In this document: positions 13,501 to 26,250 of the stretch, one piece after another
How the letters are laid out: each line of letters opens with the position of its first letter
How positions within the stretch are numbered: the stretch's first letter is position 1
From: Sclerodactyla briareus
Lineage: Eukaryota; Echinodermata; Holothuroidea; Dendrochirotida; Sclerodactylidae
DNA length: 64,000 nucleotides
NCBI GenBank assembly: GCA_026419785.1
Contig: JAODTK010002765.1
Span: forward strand, 347,501 to 411,500
Direction of reading: 5' to 3'
The notes under the pieces: model-generated
Told to the model about the DNA's origin: nothing
The model's input: the letters and a program-made list of their open reading frames with translations, nothing else
The model's database searches: none
Position numbers and translations under genes: made by a program

Positions 13501-15284
13501 ACAAGATGCTAGAGCAATGCACTCCTCACCACGCATCGATTTACTTTCATTTCTTGAGTAGCCTTTTCTTAGTAATTTGCTATCAAACTTATGGTTATGC
13601 TGACCTTAAAAAGAATCAACGGAGAGTGCAGTTGTTCGGTAAATGCTGAGCTGTCCTGCTGGGTCAAGTTTCAGAAACATCAGCCCTGTCAGTTTATGTA
13701 TGTAATTTTATTTACTTACCCGTTTTGTTAGATAGCACCAAAAAACCCCCAGGGCAAGTGCCAAAAAAGAGAGCATACCATAGTTTTATGTAAAATATAT
13801 TGCAACCAATGTATTGAATACCAATGACTTGTTTACTTTTTGCAATTGTTTTCCCTAGATCTGCTTGTATAGGGATTTTACACACAAAACCATATATTAC
13901 AATAGCTTCTTGTGTATTATGTGCAGATTTGAATTGTATAAATACACTTGAGAATATTACAATAAAAAGATGTTGTCACATCACATTCTACCTTGAGCCT
14001 TTTTTTCTCCCACTAAACGTCAGATTCAGTATGTGTGATACGCCGGTATCTATTTTCCAAAAGCATTTATTGAAATCCTGCATTTATACAAATACTTTGA
14101 CATTATGAGGGGCGCGTTGTCCAAAAGCCAGATTCACACGTATGGCTCTGACGGGTTCCTGCCAGTGATGAACTCTTGCACAATGCAAAAAAAGGCTTGT
14201 ACTAGGAGGAGGGTGGGAGCACCAGTGGGGCCTTCCGCTTCCCCCCCCCCCCCGAATTTTCTTCTCCCCTTCCCGCTCCTTCCCCCCCCCCCCCCCCCCC
14301 TCCTGGGCAAGCTCTGGTATGATGAGTTATTTCAATTGTGACTATAGAGTTTGAGGGATTCCATGACGGTTTTGTGTTAACAGGGTACTTGGTCATCATG
14401 GGGATAACAGAATAGCCATTCATGCATTATTAGGGCGTTTCATATATGAGTTTGGACAATAACAAAGTCCAGTAAAGTCACATGACCTTCGGAACAAAGT
14501 AACACATACAGTATGCAGCATCAGAAGCTTCCATGCCCAGTGGTTGCCACGGCAATAGCAGGCAAGTTCATGGTTCACACCACATATTATAACACTAAAT
14601 GGTGTCGAGGGTCACATGTTTACACATGTGATGCACTTTGACGAGACAAAACCGTTCCATGACTATCTTCAACATCTGCTCTGAAGGTACTAATAACTTA
14701 TCTCGCCATGGCAAACACTACGAATATTCCCTGTATACTCAAAACTATGGAAGGACAAACAGTTTGTTCCACAACACAGTGGTAAACCAACTGTTATTTG
14801 CGGAGTCACAAGATTTGCCCATGTGGGCCCATCATTTTTATACATGCTGGCTGTCCAGTGAGCGATGGCTAACAAGGTTTTGTAGTTTTAAAACACTTTT
14901 CCAAATTTTGGGACAAGTCATTTCACTGCTATTTCATGCTTTTAATGCATTATTGCACCACGCGGCATCTGGAGGCCTTTGAAATGCATTATTTCAAGGG
15001 GGGTACCACTCTCCTTCACAGCTTAACCCCCTCGCCCCCCCCCCCCAGCACAAACGACCTCATGACAATTTCTAATGTATGTGCCTGGCTGTAACATTAT
15101 GGCATGTTACCATGACCTGGCTTGCTGACAGATGTGGACTGCTTCAGAGATGAACTTCAAAAGAAAGTTGGATCGGTCCCTTTGCAAATCAGAACAACCT
15201 GTCCTCAAACAATCATTGTTTTCCTTTCCTTGTACGCACTGGAAAATAATCGTTAGGCTCCCCCCTTCCTGTTGACAACAGGGA
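10546..15284. other. No gene recognised; several long C/G tracts
   Basis: No domain-bearing ORF is found. Low-complexity tracts stand out: G at 11990-12001 and 12007-12016, G at about 12127-12135, C at 13430-13443, C at 14241-14253, C at 14282-14300 and C at 15035-15046. Proline- or glycine-rich ORFs across these tracts are artefacts of the homopolymers. Confidence 0.45.
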
Positions 15285-15560
15285 GGCACATACATATTGG
15301 ACTTCTATAGTACACTGTTACATCTGCATATGGACGCTCTATGTTTACGTGATCACAACACTACATATTGCTTCATGTTACAATGGTACACTTACATATT
15401 GGACCTTTATGGCACAACGTTAACATAACAAACCCAACTTTTTATGGGACATGTACACATCTTACTGAAACTTTATGGTACAACCTACATATTGGGCTTT
15501 ATGGACATTGTTACACCATACATACCAGACTTTATGTTACAACACACCTATGGTACCAGT
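15285..15560. repeat. Degenerate short-period minisatellite
   Basis: Variants of 'TACATATTGGACTTTATGG..ACA' recur roughly every 35-70 bases (about 15290, 15362, 15391, 15485, 15520). The units are diverged. The ORF at 15368-15616 simply follows the repeat and is not taken as a gene. Confidence 0.6.
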
Positions 15561-16084
15561 TACAGGGAACTGTTCTAGAGGGATTCATTAGACTCATCCC
15601 GGGTTTCACAATATGAGGAAACATATTTGCAGGTCCCACTGTCCTCGCCCGATTCCCTCCCCCTTCCCCACCCTCAGCCCCACACCATAGTCTAAACACG
15701 AATGCAGTTTCCCGTAATTTTGCATAGCACCATTTCTTATTTGCATACTTTATACGAATACTAATGGAAATGTTAACAGCGAAAATAACTCAACTGAAGT
15801 TTCTTCTTACCTAATGTAGGCAGGGCGTCCCATCCCTAGGAAAAAAAAAATGACATCAAATGCCCATTGGTCCATACTCATTAAGTCCTATACACTCGAA
15901 ACTAACTAAACTCGATCGTCTAATCAATAGCGAATCAAACTTTGGCTAACTAGGGGCAGTTTATATAAATCATGATGACGATTGGGGGGCCAAAAAAGTT
16001 CTGAATGATTTTCACAACACTGGTCATCCCAGGAATTAATCAATCTGGGATAAATTATAATCAAATTAAATTACCTCAAGTGTT
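15561..16084. other. No gene recognised
   Basis: Nothing supportable beyond short A and C-rich patches (poly-A at about 15840-15850). Confidence 0.4.
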
Positions 16085-16650
16085 TATGGAAGCAACCAAC
16101 TGCAGGCTCAGATACAACAGGTTTATACACAGAGACTAGAAAAACTGTACCTATGAGTCAAACCCCATTTCAATACATGTTTCTTATGTTGACTATTGCC
16201 TTCAAGTTTGGTCCTCATGCAGAGAATTGGGAGAAACCATTGTTCAATACTGCGGCGTCACAAAGGGCCAACACAGGAAATTATGTCATGTCTTTCAATG
16301 TTTCATTTTGGCTGATAAGTCAATATTTAGCAGAAGTTCTGTTGGCTTTCTCTCTCTGAGTAACCATCAACACTACCAACCCACTACCCAATCCTCACCC
16401 ATAGACTTAATGCTTTCAAAGGATATATTTGTGTGAATTTCATAGCAACAATGGTTGTTCAGGTTTGTGCAAGTATGACATCAAATATTATTGCCTTATG
16501 TGATGCTTTCGTCTTGTCGCATACCCATGCCAACTTCAGATGACTGTACTCTGTAACGGAAAGTCGTATGAACTTTAGGTTGGAATGACCCTTCAGTTTT
16601 TCGCCAGTCCAATAATACTCTTCCTATTTCTTCTCCAGTTGTGCCTTTAA
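16085..16650. repeat. Dispersed repeat family A, longest copy
   Basis: The right part (from about 16295) matches 10165-10545 and 36015-36400. The left part (about 16085-16290) matches 32215-32395 through 'CAGATACAACA', 'AAACTGTA', 'CCCCATTTCAATACA' and further blocks. This copy therefore shows that the four fragments are pieces of one element at least ~560 bp long. No protein-coding content is recognised. Confidence 0.75.
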
Positions 16651-17500
16651 GCTGGACAGCACCAGATGATGTTGGGCTAATCTCAGCTATCCCTGATACT
16701 ATTCTAATTCAGTCACTGGTCATGTGGATATGATGACTTTGGGTTGGTACTTTCTATCCATTACATTTAGACAGCTAAAACTCTAGACGAATTCCGGGCC
16801 GATTCCACTTGAACACTCAGGACCACAATCAGCTATGCAAATTTTCCTTGTTGCATCATGAGGGGACCACGTATCCCCTATAATACAAGCAGTGGAAAAA
16901 CCGGTACTTTTGAAATCTTGTACCAGTATTATAGATGGGATCCGAATGACACCCAACTGAATCGTTCACTTATTTGAAAATGTCATTGATTCTCAGTGAA
17001 TACCTTTTTTTGTATTTCTGTTATCATGGCACAATAATGCAGCAGCATTTATGCGTAGGGTCCTGTCCGCCTTTTCGTCATTCCCCCCCCCCCCCCCCTA
17101 CTATTTTAGATTCCTCTAATTTCTCAAGAGTGAATTTAAATGTCTCAACAAGGCAACATGCTGAAGCCTCCAAATTGGTTTGATGCATCCTCTTTTCACC
17201 TGTTCTGTTACAGCTGGACCATTGGCGTTGAAGGCTCGGCAAGAGGTTAGGGGGGATACTATAGCACTGTGTCAATTGCAATTAACCTTCACACCATGTA
17301 CACTAACAACCTGTGCCTTTCAGCTTTCAGTTCCATTCACCTTGAAAATCGAGAAAATTAAGCATACATGATATGGAAATGAATGCCCATCATCCATCCC
17401 CATCTGCAAGGAGAGCCTCAGTCCAAATAACAGCACCCAAATAATTTCCAAATGCTCAACCTCGTTCCACCCTGTTCCGGTCTCTTTAATGCAGAGTTAT
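16651..17500. other. No gene recognised; C16 tract
   Basis: The region holds a C tract at 17083-17098 and short ORFs on both strands around it. I see no domain or splice-supported exon. Confidence 0.4.
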
Positions 17501-18640
17501 ACCGTGACTGACGCAACCATCGCCCTTTCTTCTTTCACTGCGACCGGCACAGAGCCGTCAATTTCATTTCCACCTTGGTACATGTAGTGGAGGGGTACCT
17601 CTGTTTGCGTTAAGAAGGGTTTACCGAACGAACCCCAAAACCTTATTGCCTTTCTTTCACTCAACACAGTTTAGCTGGGCAGAGTTTACCTGAATGAACG
17701 CAACCAAGCCCTCTTCATTGAGACAGCACGCAGGCCTCAATTTATTCCACCAGTGTACATGTAGGTGGGGGGTGATCCTAGTTGAGTTAAGAAAGGGTTT
17801 AAAAACTAGAACACGAACAATTAGCCCTCATCAGTCTTTAATTCCCCAAGACAGTTTAGCATGGCAGAGTTTAACCTGAATAACCACCAATAGCCTTCTT
17901 CACTGAGACAGCACGCAGCCGTCAATTTCATTCACCATGTGTCATGTAGTGGGGGGGATTCTATTTTGAATGACAAGTTTTAACCGAACCACTCAACCCA
18001 ATAGCCCTCATGTCTTAAGACAGCCACACCAGCCTTCATTCACTCACCATGTGTACTGTTATGTGGGAGGGTAACTACATGTAGGTTAGAGGGTTTTAAC
18101 CGAACAACGCACCACTTATCCTTCATGTCCTAGACCGCACACACTTTAACTTTCACTCTCCCCATGTTTCATGTAGGTGGGGGGTAACTCCTAGTTGAGT
18201 TAAGCAGATATTGACTGAACGAACACACTACTAGCCCCATGTCCTAAGACAGCACACCCCTTCAATTTCACTCCCCCAGTTTACATAGTAGGTGTAGGGG
18301 TAACTCTAGTTGAGTTAAAAGGGCTAACTTCAAACCGAACAACGCACAATAGCCCTCATGTCCCTAAAGACAGCACACCGCCTTATTCACTTCGCCCACA
18401 TTGCATGTATGTGGAGGGGGTTAACTCTACTTGACTTCAGCAAGAGGTTTAAGGAACAAACGCACCAGAGCCCTCATGTCCTAAGACAGCACACAGCCTT
18501 TATAATTGTCACTCACACCGTGCATGTAGGTAGGGTGGATTCCATTTGAGTTGGGCAAGTTTCACCCAAACAAACGCACCATATAGCCGTCACACATGTC
18601 ATGGACAACAAGCAGCCTATCATTTTTAGCACCTTTGCCT
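17501..18640. repeat. Minisatellite, unit ~110-120 bp with longer units at the left
   Basis: The anchor CATGTAGGTGGGGGGTAACT and variants recur at about 17583, 17758, 17943, 18060, 18172, 18286, 18404 and 18524. The last five spacings are about 112-120 bp, while the first two are about 175-185 bp because of an inserted block ('ACAGTTTAGC..GGCAGAGTTTA'). Other unit landmarks are 'GCCCTCATGTCCTAAGACAGCACAC' variants and 'AACTCTAGTTGAGTTA'. About eight to nine units are present. ORFs inside are repeat-driven. Confidence 0.85.
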
Positions 18641-19429
18641 GAAAGATAACACCGCAGGACCATTGGGAGATATGCATTAAACCATCTTCCAATAAATGTG
18701 GTTCAAGGTTTTAGACTATTATAACAACAATTTGGCACCGAATCTACTGGCCCGAGCCTCTCTTCAACACAGATCCACCTCCTAAATGTGCTAAAAGAAA
18801 ATCACCCTTGTAAGACTGCATGGCAGTTGCGACTGCTGCTCACAGACTTTAATTGCACCAATCAGAACGCGTCCCTCCTTCCTGGGACGGGGCCTCCTTC
18901 CTCCCCACAGCCGAGTTTTGGCCGACTCACGGCATATGGAACACCTGGTTGGCGATGCGGAATGATATAGAAGAAGTGGAGTGGGACTCACTGCAAAAAG
19001 ATAGAAAGATTGTAATTGATCGGTCAATATTGGTACAAATGTATCACCCTTTTATTGTGCAGAAGACTAATGAAGTCTAGGAATTCTGGGTATCTTCATT
19101 AAATAACAGTATGCAAAGACCTTCAACTTTCAGCAAGCCAAAGCCAATTTCTTCATCACTAACATTGGGATATCACGCGTTCAAGTTTATCCGTCCAACC
19201 ATTGTTATTAAATTATACTGTATACTCACATACACACACTAGGGCATGGGACTGCTAAAATTGGAATTGTAATGTAGTAGTGTGATTGTCTCACTCGAGA
19301 CCACCTGACAGACAAGAGGATGTCACTTGTCGGACGTTAAAGTGGCAGCTAATAAGCCAGTCCACGGTTGCAGTGTACCAGCACAAGACTACGAGACTAC
19401 AAATTCACCCCATATTTAAATATAAAGGG
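18641..19429. other. No gene recognised
   Basis: Overlapping ORFs at 18788-19080 on both strands have no recognisable domain. Confidence 0.4.
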
Positions 19430-20690
19430 TGAAATTCTTAACGAATTTCTAAGCCAAGCGGCTCAGTGTAGAGAAATTGGAAAAAAAGAAGGGCGATGGG
19501 GTGGCAAACCCGGACTTTTGTGTTATTGCCAGATGTTCCAATGGCGCGGGGGGGGGTGCAGGGTCTCCATATGGGTAAGTTGAATATGAAATAGATTTAC
19601 CCCACACTGCATCAGCAATGACTAGTGATACATGGGTGAAGTGGTCTCGTGTTTCAACGAGCGGGTGACGATTTAACAAAGAGGGGCAATCCCGGAAGTA
19701 TCATAGGGATCTCATCCGAATCCCAATAAATGTGGAGCATCAAGCGTTTTCTACCTCCAAAAATTCTCCAATTACGAAACGGACACAAGCGATCAACCAC
19801 AGTTCTCGGCCTGGGGTGCGCGATCAAAGGTTTCTTCTGTCGGTCACCCCCCCCGTGCAAACAATGCAAGGCATTCCAGTGTCGCTTTCAGATTTTGTAT
19901 TAGCATTTAACAGAGAAAAATTACTAATCAGTGGGCCATTCAAATATAAGGAACCATGACCATTGTCTACCCTAGGGAGTATAGTGAGAGGGGTGGAAAT
20001 GACGAAATGCCAGGCATAAATTATGCAACAAGCACAATATTCAACTTCCATTGACCAATATTTTCACTTCAAAAGTTAGCTCAGGACCAATGGTTATACA
20101 CCACGCAGAAACCCCCAGTGACTCGAGTCAAGTTGAAATAATTATGGGGACCAAAAAGGTTAAGACCTACCCATCGAGCTTCATGAAATATCAAATAAAA
20201 AGTTGAAATCTAACAAAATGGATCAACATATGTCTGAAAACAGCAGTTTTTCCTCGGGGAATGTTCCAAATTAATAGAAATTCTCAACAAACTCACTATG
20301 GTCGGACAGGCGGGCTGGCCTCGTTGCCGCTGATGATGAATACTGGGAAGAGGGACGCGAACACGAGCCACGGACGAGGAAAAAGGACGACGGAGGTTAG
20401 TCAGGACTGCCAGGGGGAGGCCAACCGGCAAAGTACGGCCAGTTGTTCTCCATGTACCGGACTCTCTGGTGGACCTCCAACTGTGAGGAGGAGGGAGTCA
20501 CCCAAAAAAATATTATTTACATAAAATTAACAAAACTTCACTGGTTTTGATCTGTGAAGTATGAATACTACCATATTAGACATGCACCCATCCCCGCGCC
20601 ATTGAACATCTGGCAGTAACACAAAAGTCCGGGTGGGCCATCTTGCCTTAGAAATTTGCCAGGAATTGCACTTTTTAGTCTTAACGACTC
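19430..20690. repeat. Inverted-repeat element, arms ~120 bp, ~1.26 kb overall
   Basis: The left arm contains CCCGGACTTTTGTGTTA (19509-19525) and TGCCAGATGTT (19527-19537). The right arm contains the exact reverse complements at 20617-20633 and 20605-20615. Similarity continues outward ('AATTTCTAAG.CAAG') and inward ('GGGTGCA.GTCT'), with a small insertion in the left arm. The interior has no recognised transposase frame. This is the layout of a non-autonomous DNA transposon or foldback element; termini and target-site duplications were not resolved. Confidence 0.7.
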
Positions 20691-22680
20691 AATCATCGTT
20701 CTACAATGGATCGAGCTGTCTACCAGTTGATTTACAACCCATTCCAATTAGTATCCTTGGGGGAGTATGTTGTTTGAAAAGAAGTTATTCTCTCTCCTGA
20801 TTTGATTTGCCAATATGGTCCAATATGGGTATGTTGAAATATCTGAAATAAGATAGATAATATAATATCTGGGTATTCTATCAATGCCTTTCTATATAGT
20901 GCTTGAAGCGCTTCACAGATATTACCCTGATATAGGAACTGGTTACCCACCTTGACAATGTTCCCAGTAGGCGTCAGCAGCTAATACAGCGCGTGCTGTA
21001 CTCAACTTCTCACCAGGCTCCATTGGGGCACCTGGTGGAGAGGGGCATGGAGATGGGCATCAAACTGTAACAATGGAGTGCTCATGGAGCATGTAGTTCA
21101 CCAGTACAACTTGCTATGGACTATTGTGGTAGAGGGGAGAGAAACAAGGTTGTTTGTCATCTCGGTCTTCTTGTTAAGGCTGATAGCATGTTAATATGAC
21201 TTTACTTTTGCTACTTTTCTATGCATACATTAGGATAGACAACCCAAGCCCAAGTTTCAGTCACTCCAAGTGTAACCACAAGGTAACTCCGCTATTCAAA
21301 ATTTGCCTTAATGACGTCACTCCTGGGGAACATTATACAAAGTCAATGTGCAACAGAACTTTGAAACGTCTGTAACATACAAAACTGGTGGGATCGAATA
21401 CAAGCGGTCCATGAACCACATGTCTTGCCTTCTTTGCACATTGGTTGTTTTATTTGAGGCATACAGTGTGTTTCACTAACCTGATCTTAGAGGTCGGAAG
21501 AGAGGGAATTGCCAGTTTGAGATAATAACGGCAAAATCTAAAAATCAAACACAGGTTTATGAGTTTGTCAAGCCCCTAATGTGACCCCTATGAGTAGCAC
21601 TATAATCAGTGACCAATTCAAAATCCGTTTCGTGAAATGTGACTGATCGAAAATGGCAAATTAGGCAAAATTACACACCTGATGACTCCACTGACCCCAA
21701 ATCTTCGTTGGACATTTTCAGGACTAAAGGTAGACCATATCCACCCGTTTCAGAAATCTGACTAGAGTCTTTAATCTTGGCTGCTCTGGCATTCTAACCC
21801 GCTCATCATTCAGAATCATTCTACCTGCAGAGTGTTTGCAGCCCACCAGAACAGCCTCCTTTGAACTTCATTGGGCTGCTTCTGTCTGAATAATTCCCCA
21901 GCCTGTTAGCCATAGTATCCGTAATTTCGGGTGAGCATGAACTCTCACTACCAATCATCGTGCCATTTAATTCTGGCTGGTACTGCTGGTCCTTGCTAAT
22001 CCGCTCTGATATGAGTACCTGAAATGGAAATCACAGGTGAAGGAAACTGCTGCCGTCCAGGCAGCTAGCCTTGTAGTATGGACATTACAACAGGTGGGCC
22101 AGGCTAAGGGGCGGGTTCAGAAGCCCCTGGAGCTAGGCATTGTTCACAGCAAGTGCCCAATACCCTGGTCCTTCCCAAGAGGTCCGTCCCATCTCTAAAA
22201 CCCTGTTCCAATGCTCTTCGTTATGTTTTGCATTTGAAGGGAACAAACCTGGGACAGTTGATTCATGGTTTCAATAAACAAGGTCGGTCATGTGTGAAAG
22301 GTGGAGGATGCTAACTGGGTTTAAAGAGGTCTGAGAGATCCGGTTACTGGTAGTCGTTGGAGGGGTGGCTCGGAGGACTTGGGTCGAGGTTGTTCCTAGT
22401 GACCCGCTGTCAAAGGTATAGACTGTGCTGTAGCCCAGGGATAGATGGAGGGAGTGGAAGAGAGCTTGCCATTAGAGTGCTCCCATCTAAACGTGCTAGA
22501 ATGGACTTCTGACGTAAAAACTGTTTATGATGATGTTGATGATTGTGATGGCAACTCCCCCTGGTTGAACACTTGTATCAAAGGATAGAGGCCTGTAGAG
22601 CAGACACAGGTGGAGAAGAGAGAGCAGCTGGGCCCACGTCTACAATTGGTATAAGACAAACAAGCATACTCTGTAAAGAA
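20691..22680. other. No gene recognised; possible SINE-tail fragment near 20885-21060
   Basis: At about 20888-20915, 'TATATAGTGCTTGAAGCGCTTC' resembles the 'AGCGCTTTATA' end of the SINE at 22681-23085, so a degraded copy may lie here. The rest, including the 22.3-22.6 kb stretch rich in GAG/GTG words, shows no domain. Confidence 0.35.
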
Positions 22681-23085
22681 TTAATAATAATAATAATAAT
22701 ATTAATATAATGTACCATATAGCGCTTTATACCGTTAAAAGGTCTCAAAGCGCTGAAGGCCATGACCCCCAGGTCAATGGTAACTTGTTCGGCCCGCCAC
22801 CATAGTGCAATATGAGCTAGACACTCAAATATACACTCAACTTGGCAACCGCCAATGGTGCCCCCCACAACATGTCCCAGGGGACATTTCATTACAAGGC
22901 TGCTGTAATCCGCGCATTTGTGTAACAAGTACCCTCTCAGAGGTTCCCAATAGCGCCTGGGTAGGACGAGGCAGCGGAGATGAAGAGCCTTGCCCAAGGA
23001 CGCACCGAGAAGGCTAAATGGTGGGTTTCGAACTCGAACCTTCCAATCACAAGTTCTAAGCTCCACCGACCGAGCAAATCCAATC
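22681..23085 (-). mobile_element. tRNA-derived SINE, near complete
   Basis: On the minus strand the element starts with a tRNA-like head. The A-box region TTGCTCGGTCGGTGGAGC (about 23061-23078) resembles the tRNA consensus TAGCTCAGTNGGTAGAGC. The B box GGTTCGAGTTCG lies at about 23029-23040. The body carries CCTTGGGCAAGG (about 22989-23000), a block widespread in marine-animal repeats. The 3' end carries 'AGCGCTATATGG' and a (TTA)n tail at about 22680-22700. Head, body and microsatellite tail in order make this the best-preserved SINE in the window. ORFs crossing it, including a 162-codon one on the minus strand, are not taken as genes. Confidence 0.75.
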
Positions 23086-23800
23086 TCAATCGTAGTTAGA
23101 AGGAAATATCATGCCGAGATGGTAAGTCTCCGGCCGTGTTGGAAACTGAATAATTTATTCCCTAGCTATCTGACACATGTATAGAATACAGTGGTATAGG
23201 TGTTATGGTCTGGCTGCCATCATGTCCGTCTGAAACTGTTTCCACACAACCATGCTCTTGAACGCATCATCCAATTGATCCTATAATATGCACTCACATC
23301 AGCCGCTGAGAAATCCTGACAATTTTGAAAAGGGGGCTTTGCTATGTGAATGGGGCCGTTATTTTGCATTACCTTTGGCCCTGACTGAAATGGAGGTGAT
23401 GTTGGGGTCATTAAGGTTAACTTGGCATAATTTATGTAAAAACTTGGAGATACCTTTCTGGCAACTTTTGGCTGACCACAGATTTAAAAATAATAATATT
23501 TCGCTATCCATCAGTCGAATCATCTTGATTTGCATTCGTTTTTTTATCCAGAGGTATCCCCCTCCCCCATGACATTCGATGAGATTTTCTTATCTGTCCA
23601 CAATTAACACTCCAGTCAGTGACATTTGGTCTAAGTGTTTGAGTCCCACAATATATTCAAATACCAAATTCCAGGAGTAGGGGGGGAGGGTAGGATTGGG
23701 GGGGGGGTAAAATTTGGGCATAATCAGTTGACAGCTGGAGTTGAAGACTTAACACACTAAATCACTCATCCTGTAGAGTGATATTGAAGACAGCGCTGTC
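23086..23800. other. No gene recognised
   Basis: G-rich patches occur at about 23680-23708. No domain or splice-supported exon was found. Confidence 0.4.
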
Positions 23801-23804
23801 GTGG

Positions 23805-23870
23805 ATTAGGCAGGTATCGAACCTTGGAAATCGAGCCAGTCACTTTACCCACTCTGCTAATTCTTTAAAG
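23805..23870 (-). mobile_element. tRNA-like head of a SINE or tRNA pseudogene
   Basis: On the minus strand a near-consensus A box TTAGCAGAGTGG (23849-23860) is followed by a B box GGTTCGATACC (23813-23823). The spacing suits RNA polymerase III. I could not draw a full cloverleaf, and no body shared with another copy was found, so its class is uncertain. Confidence 0.5.
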
Positions 23871-26190
23871 CCTTTCAATTCCATCGGCGACTTTAATCGA
23901 CATCGCACATGCCTCTGCACCGCGCCACTTTTTGGCAGGTATGGAAATTCCGTTTGTTGAAGCGCACCCCCCCTCTATTACGATCCTCTACAGTTGAGAG
24001 GTTGCGAAAGCGTCTTTTCAACAGTATAAACATGAACAGGGTTATATTTGAAAATTCAGATTAGAAGTTGTGAAAAGTGGCAACGCAACCCATTCTGTGT
24101 ATAAGGATTGGAGAGAAAGGCAGTCCGTTGTCCCGCAGGGCAAGATTATTAAGGCTACCTGCTCAGTACCCTCGACGGGCATTCAATTCTGAACAAATCC
24201 TTTATACTCTTAATGTTTTGTGATAGAATGCGTCTTCTCTGCAAAAAATCATCAAGGAAAATCAAGTTTTCAAAAGTGGTTTGTGTTTGAATGAGCAGTG
24301 CTTGGGAAGCCCCCTATGATGATGAAATAAACCACTAAATTGCTGATTTGGCTAATCCATCTTGTAGCCGTTCATAATTTTTTGTCAATAAAAGGCTGCG
24401 TGAGCCTTTGGGATTTTATGGGCTTCACACGCGCAGATCACTCTCAGTATACTCGCACTTCAGAGGGCGTAACTGGCCCTAGCGTAATACCAACGGGCGA
24501 AATTACCTTTTGCTCATTGCATCAGTGAGCGCCATGTTCAAATGCTCATAACCACCGGTTCGGCATGCGTGTTTTGTATTGCTCTTATAGTAGGACTTTT
24601 GCTGCTCCTCGTCCATTATTTACCAAATTTATAGTCTTGACGTTTATTAGCCATGAAATATTTGTTCCAATTGCAGTTTATTTTTCCTTAACTGAAACCA
24701 CAGAAATCCGTTTGTTTTTGTGAAATACAATGCAAGAAACACAGAGAGTCTTATTTCACTTTTTAACTTCACAGATCACATCAAAACAAACTTCTAGCGC
24801 TATGAAATGCAATGGATTAGGTATGAACCTATTCACTAGGTGTCACAAACTTTTTTCTTTCCCTTTTTAATAATTTCATTCAATTGTGAATCATTTAGAA
24901 AATACATATCCCTACAAAAAAATTGACTTTTCTTTGCTTACCTGCATAAGGAATATAACTTGCATCAAAACACTAATAGCAAGTCTGCTATAAGCGTGCT
25001 GAGATTGGGCAGTGGTGGCGCCCTCTCGATTTCCTGTAGCAGCTCTGCAATATCCGTGGGAGCAGAGTAACACTTATATCATAACAGGTCCAGTGTGGTG
25101 CCGGCTGCAGGCGAATACTCTTCTGGAAGATACATTACTTTAATTATGATTAAAAATATATTATAAATAATAACTTATAATTGACTCTAACCGTCCACTC
25201 AATGTTTCACACCATATGTCGCAATAATCATGTAGTACCATCAATGTTTTAACATTTGCATCAATATGCAAATTCGGCTGATAATGACCTCTGGTGACTT
25301 TGTGAATCCTTGCATTTTAATTGCCATGTTATGATTACCTTTGATATTGTAATTCCCATGGAAATCCACAATGGTCGTAAATTTTTGCATGAAAATGAAA
25401 CTCTGAACTTCTTCAATGGAATGCATCATGTTTGCCAGCTACGGTTTACCATATATTTCAATTTTAATGCAAATTCATTAAGGTTGCAAATTCAGCTAGA
25501 ATTTTGCGAATTAGCCAGATGAGAATCCTTGAACACCACATAATTATTTGCAAACATATTTTGCATGTCTAACGAATTCAAATCTTTTATGCTAATCCAT
25601 TAATGAGGACTTGTCCTAATTCTTAATGCAAAATCATCCTATCTGATTAGCATAATAAGAGTGCGCCCCGAATTTATTTCAGTGAAGGTCACACACCAAA
25701 TTTGAATGCAAATCCACTTCAGGAGTAATGAAGAATGTTATTCTAAATGATCTGGCGTAGCTCCAACTTACAACATTCCTCGTTCGAACCTGGTGGGTAG
25801 GGCGTTCAGTGAGCATCACCTCACCCAATGACACACAGAGAGAAAGCCAAACTGTCCTTGCTGTGCTCAACTTCAGAGATTGTTTCGATCCAAAGTCTGA
25901 AAAGTTTGCTAGCCAGATTTATACAACACATTATACTGGTCGTGTTTATAACTCAATTCCCTGGTTACCATCAGGGGGGTAGGGAGTTCAGAGAAGCTTT
26001 GCCATCGCTCAAGAAACCGAGGGACAGGCTACTTCTGCTAACTGTCCTCGCCATGCCTAAACTTTTGGCTTTATTTACCCAAGTCCTCTAAGCTCTGCGC
26101 CTCAAAATCCTATATAACTCCGCTTAAAAAATAACCAGGGACAGGCCAGTCCTTTCAAAAGACACAAACAGGAAAGTGACTCAGGTCCTT
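23871..26190. other. No gene recognised; AT-rich with repeated ATGCAAATT words
   Basis: From about 25250 to 25720 the word ATGCAAAT and close variants recur (25267, 25467, 25628, 25705), perhaps an old tandem or dispersed repeat. A weak tRNA-like B box, GGTTCGAACGAGG, lies on the minus strand at about 25779-25790. No coding sequence was recognised. Confidence 0.35.
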
Positions 26191-26250
26191 AGAAGGCTTG
26201 AGCTCCTCAACCCACAAGCCTAACGCTCTTTGGCTGAGCAATCCTTTTTT
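26191..26250 (-). mobile_element. Degraded tRNA-like SINE head
   Basis: The minus strand reads ATTGCTCAGCCAAAGAGCG (about 26224-26242), matching the D-arm/A-box consensus with one small insertion. 'GAGCTCAAGCC' follows at about 26200, a diverged B box. Neighbouring sequence toward lower coordinates resembles a SINE body only weakly. Confidence 0.4.

Noticed and set aside
12000-14420. Pro- or Gly-rich ORFs on both strands
   Set aside because: They arise from C/G homopolymers, which are also the likeliest places for length errors.
22578-23066. 162-codon minus-strand ORF
   Set aside because: It overlaps the SINE at 22681-23085 and reads through its (TTA)n tail; there is no domain.
25670-25830. 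SINE head on the minus strand
   Set aside because: A B-box-like GGTTCGAACGAGG is present, but the A box is poor and no body or second copy was found.
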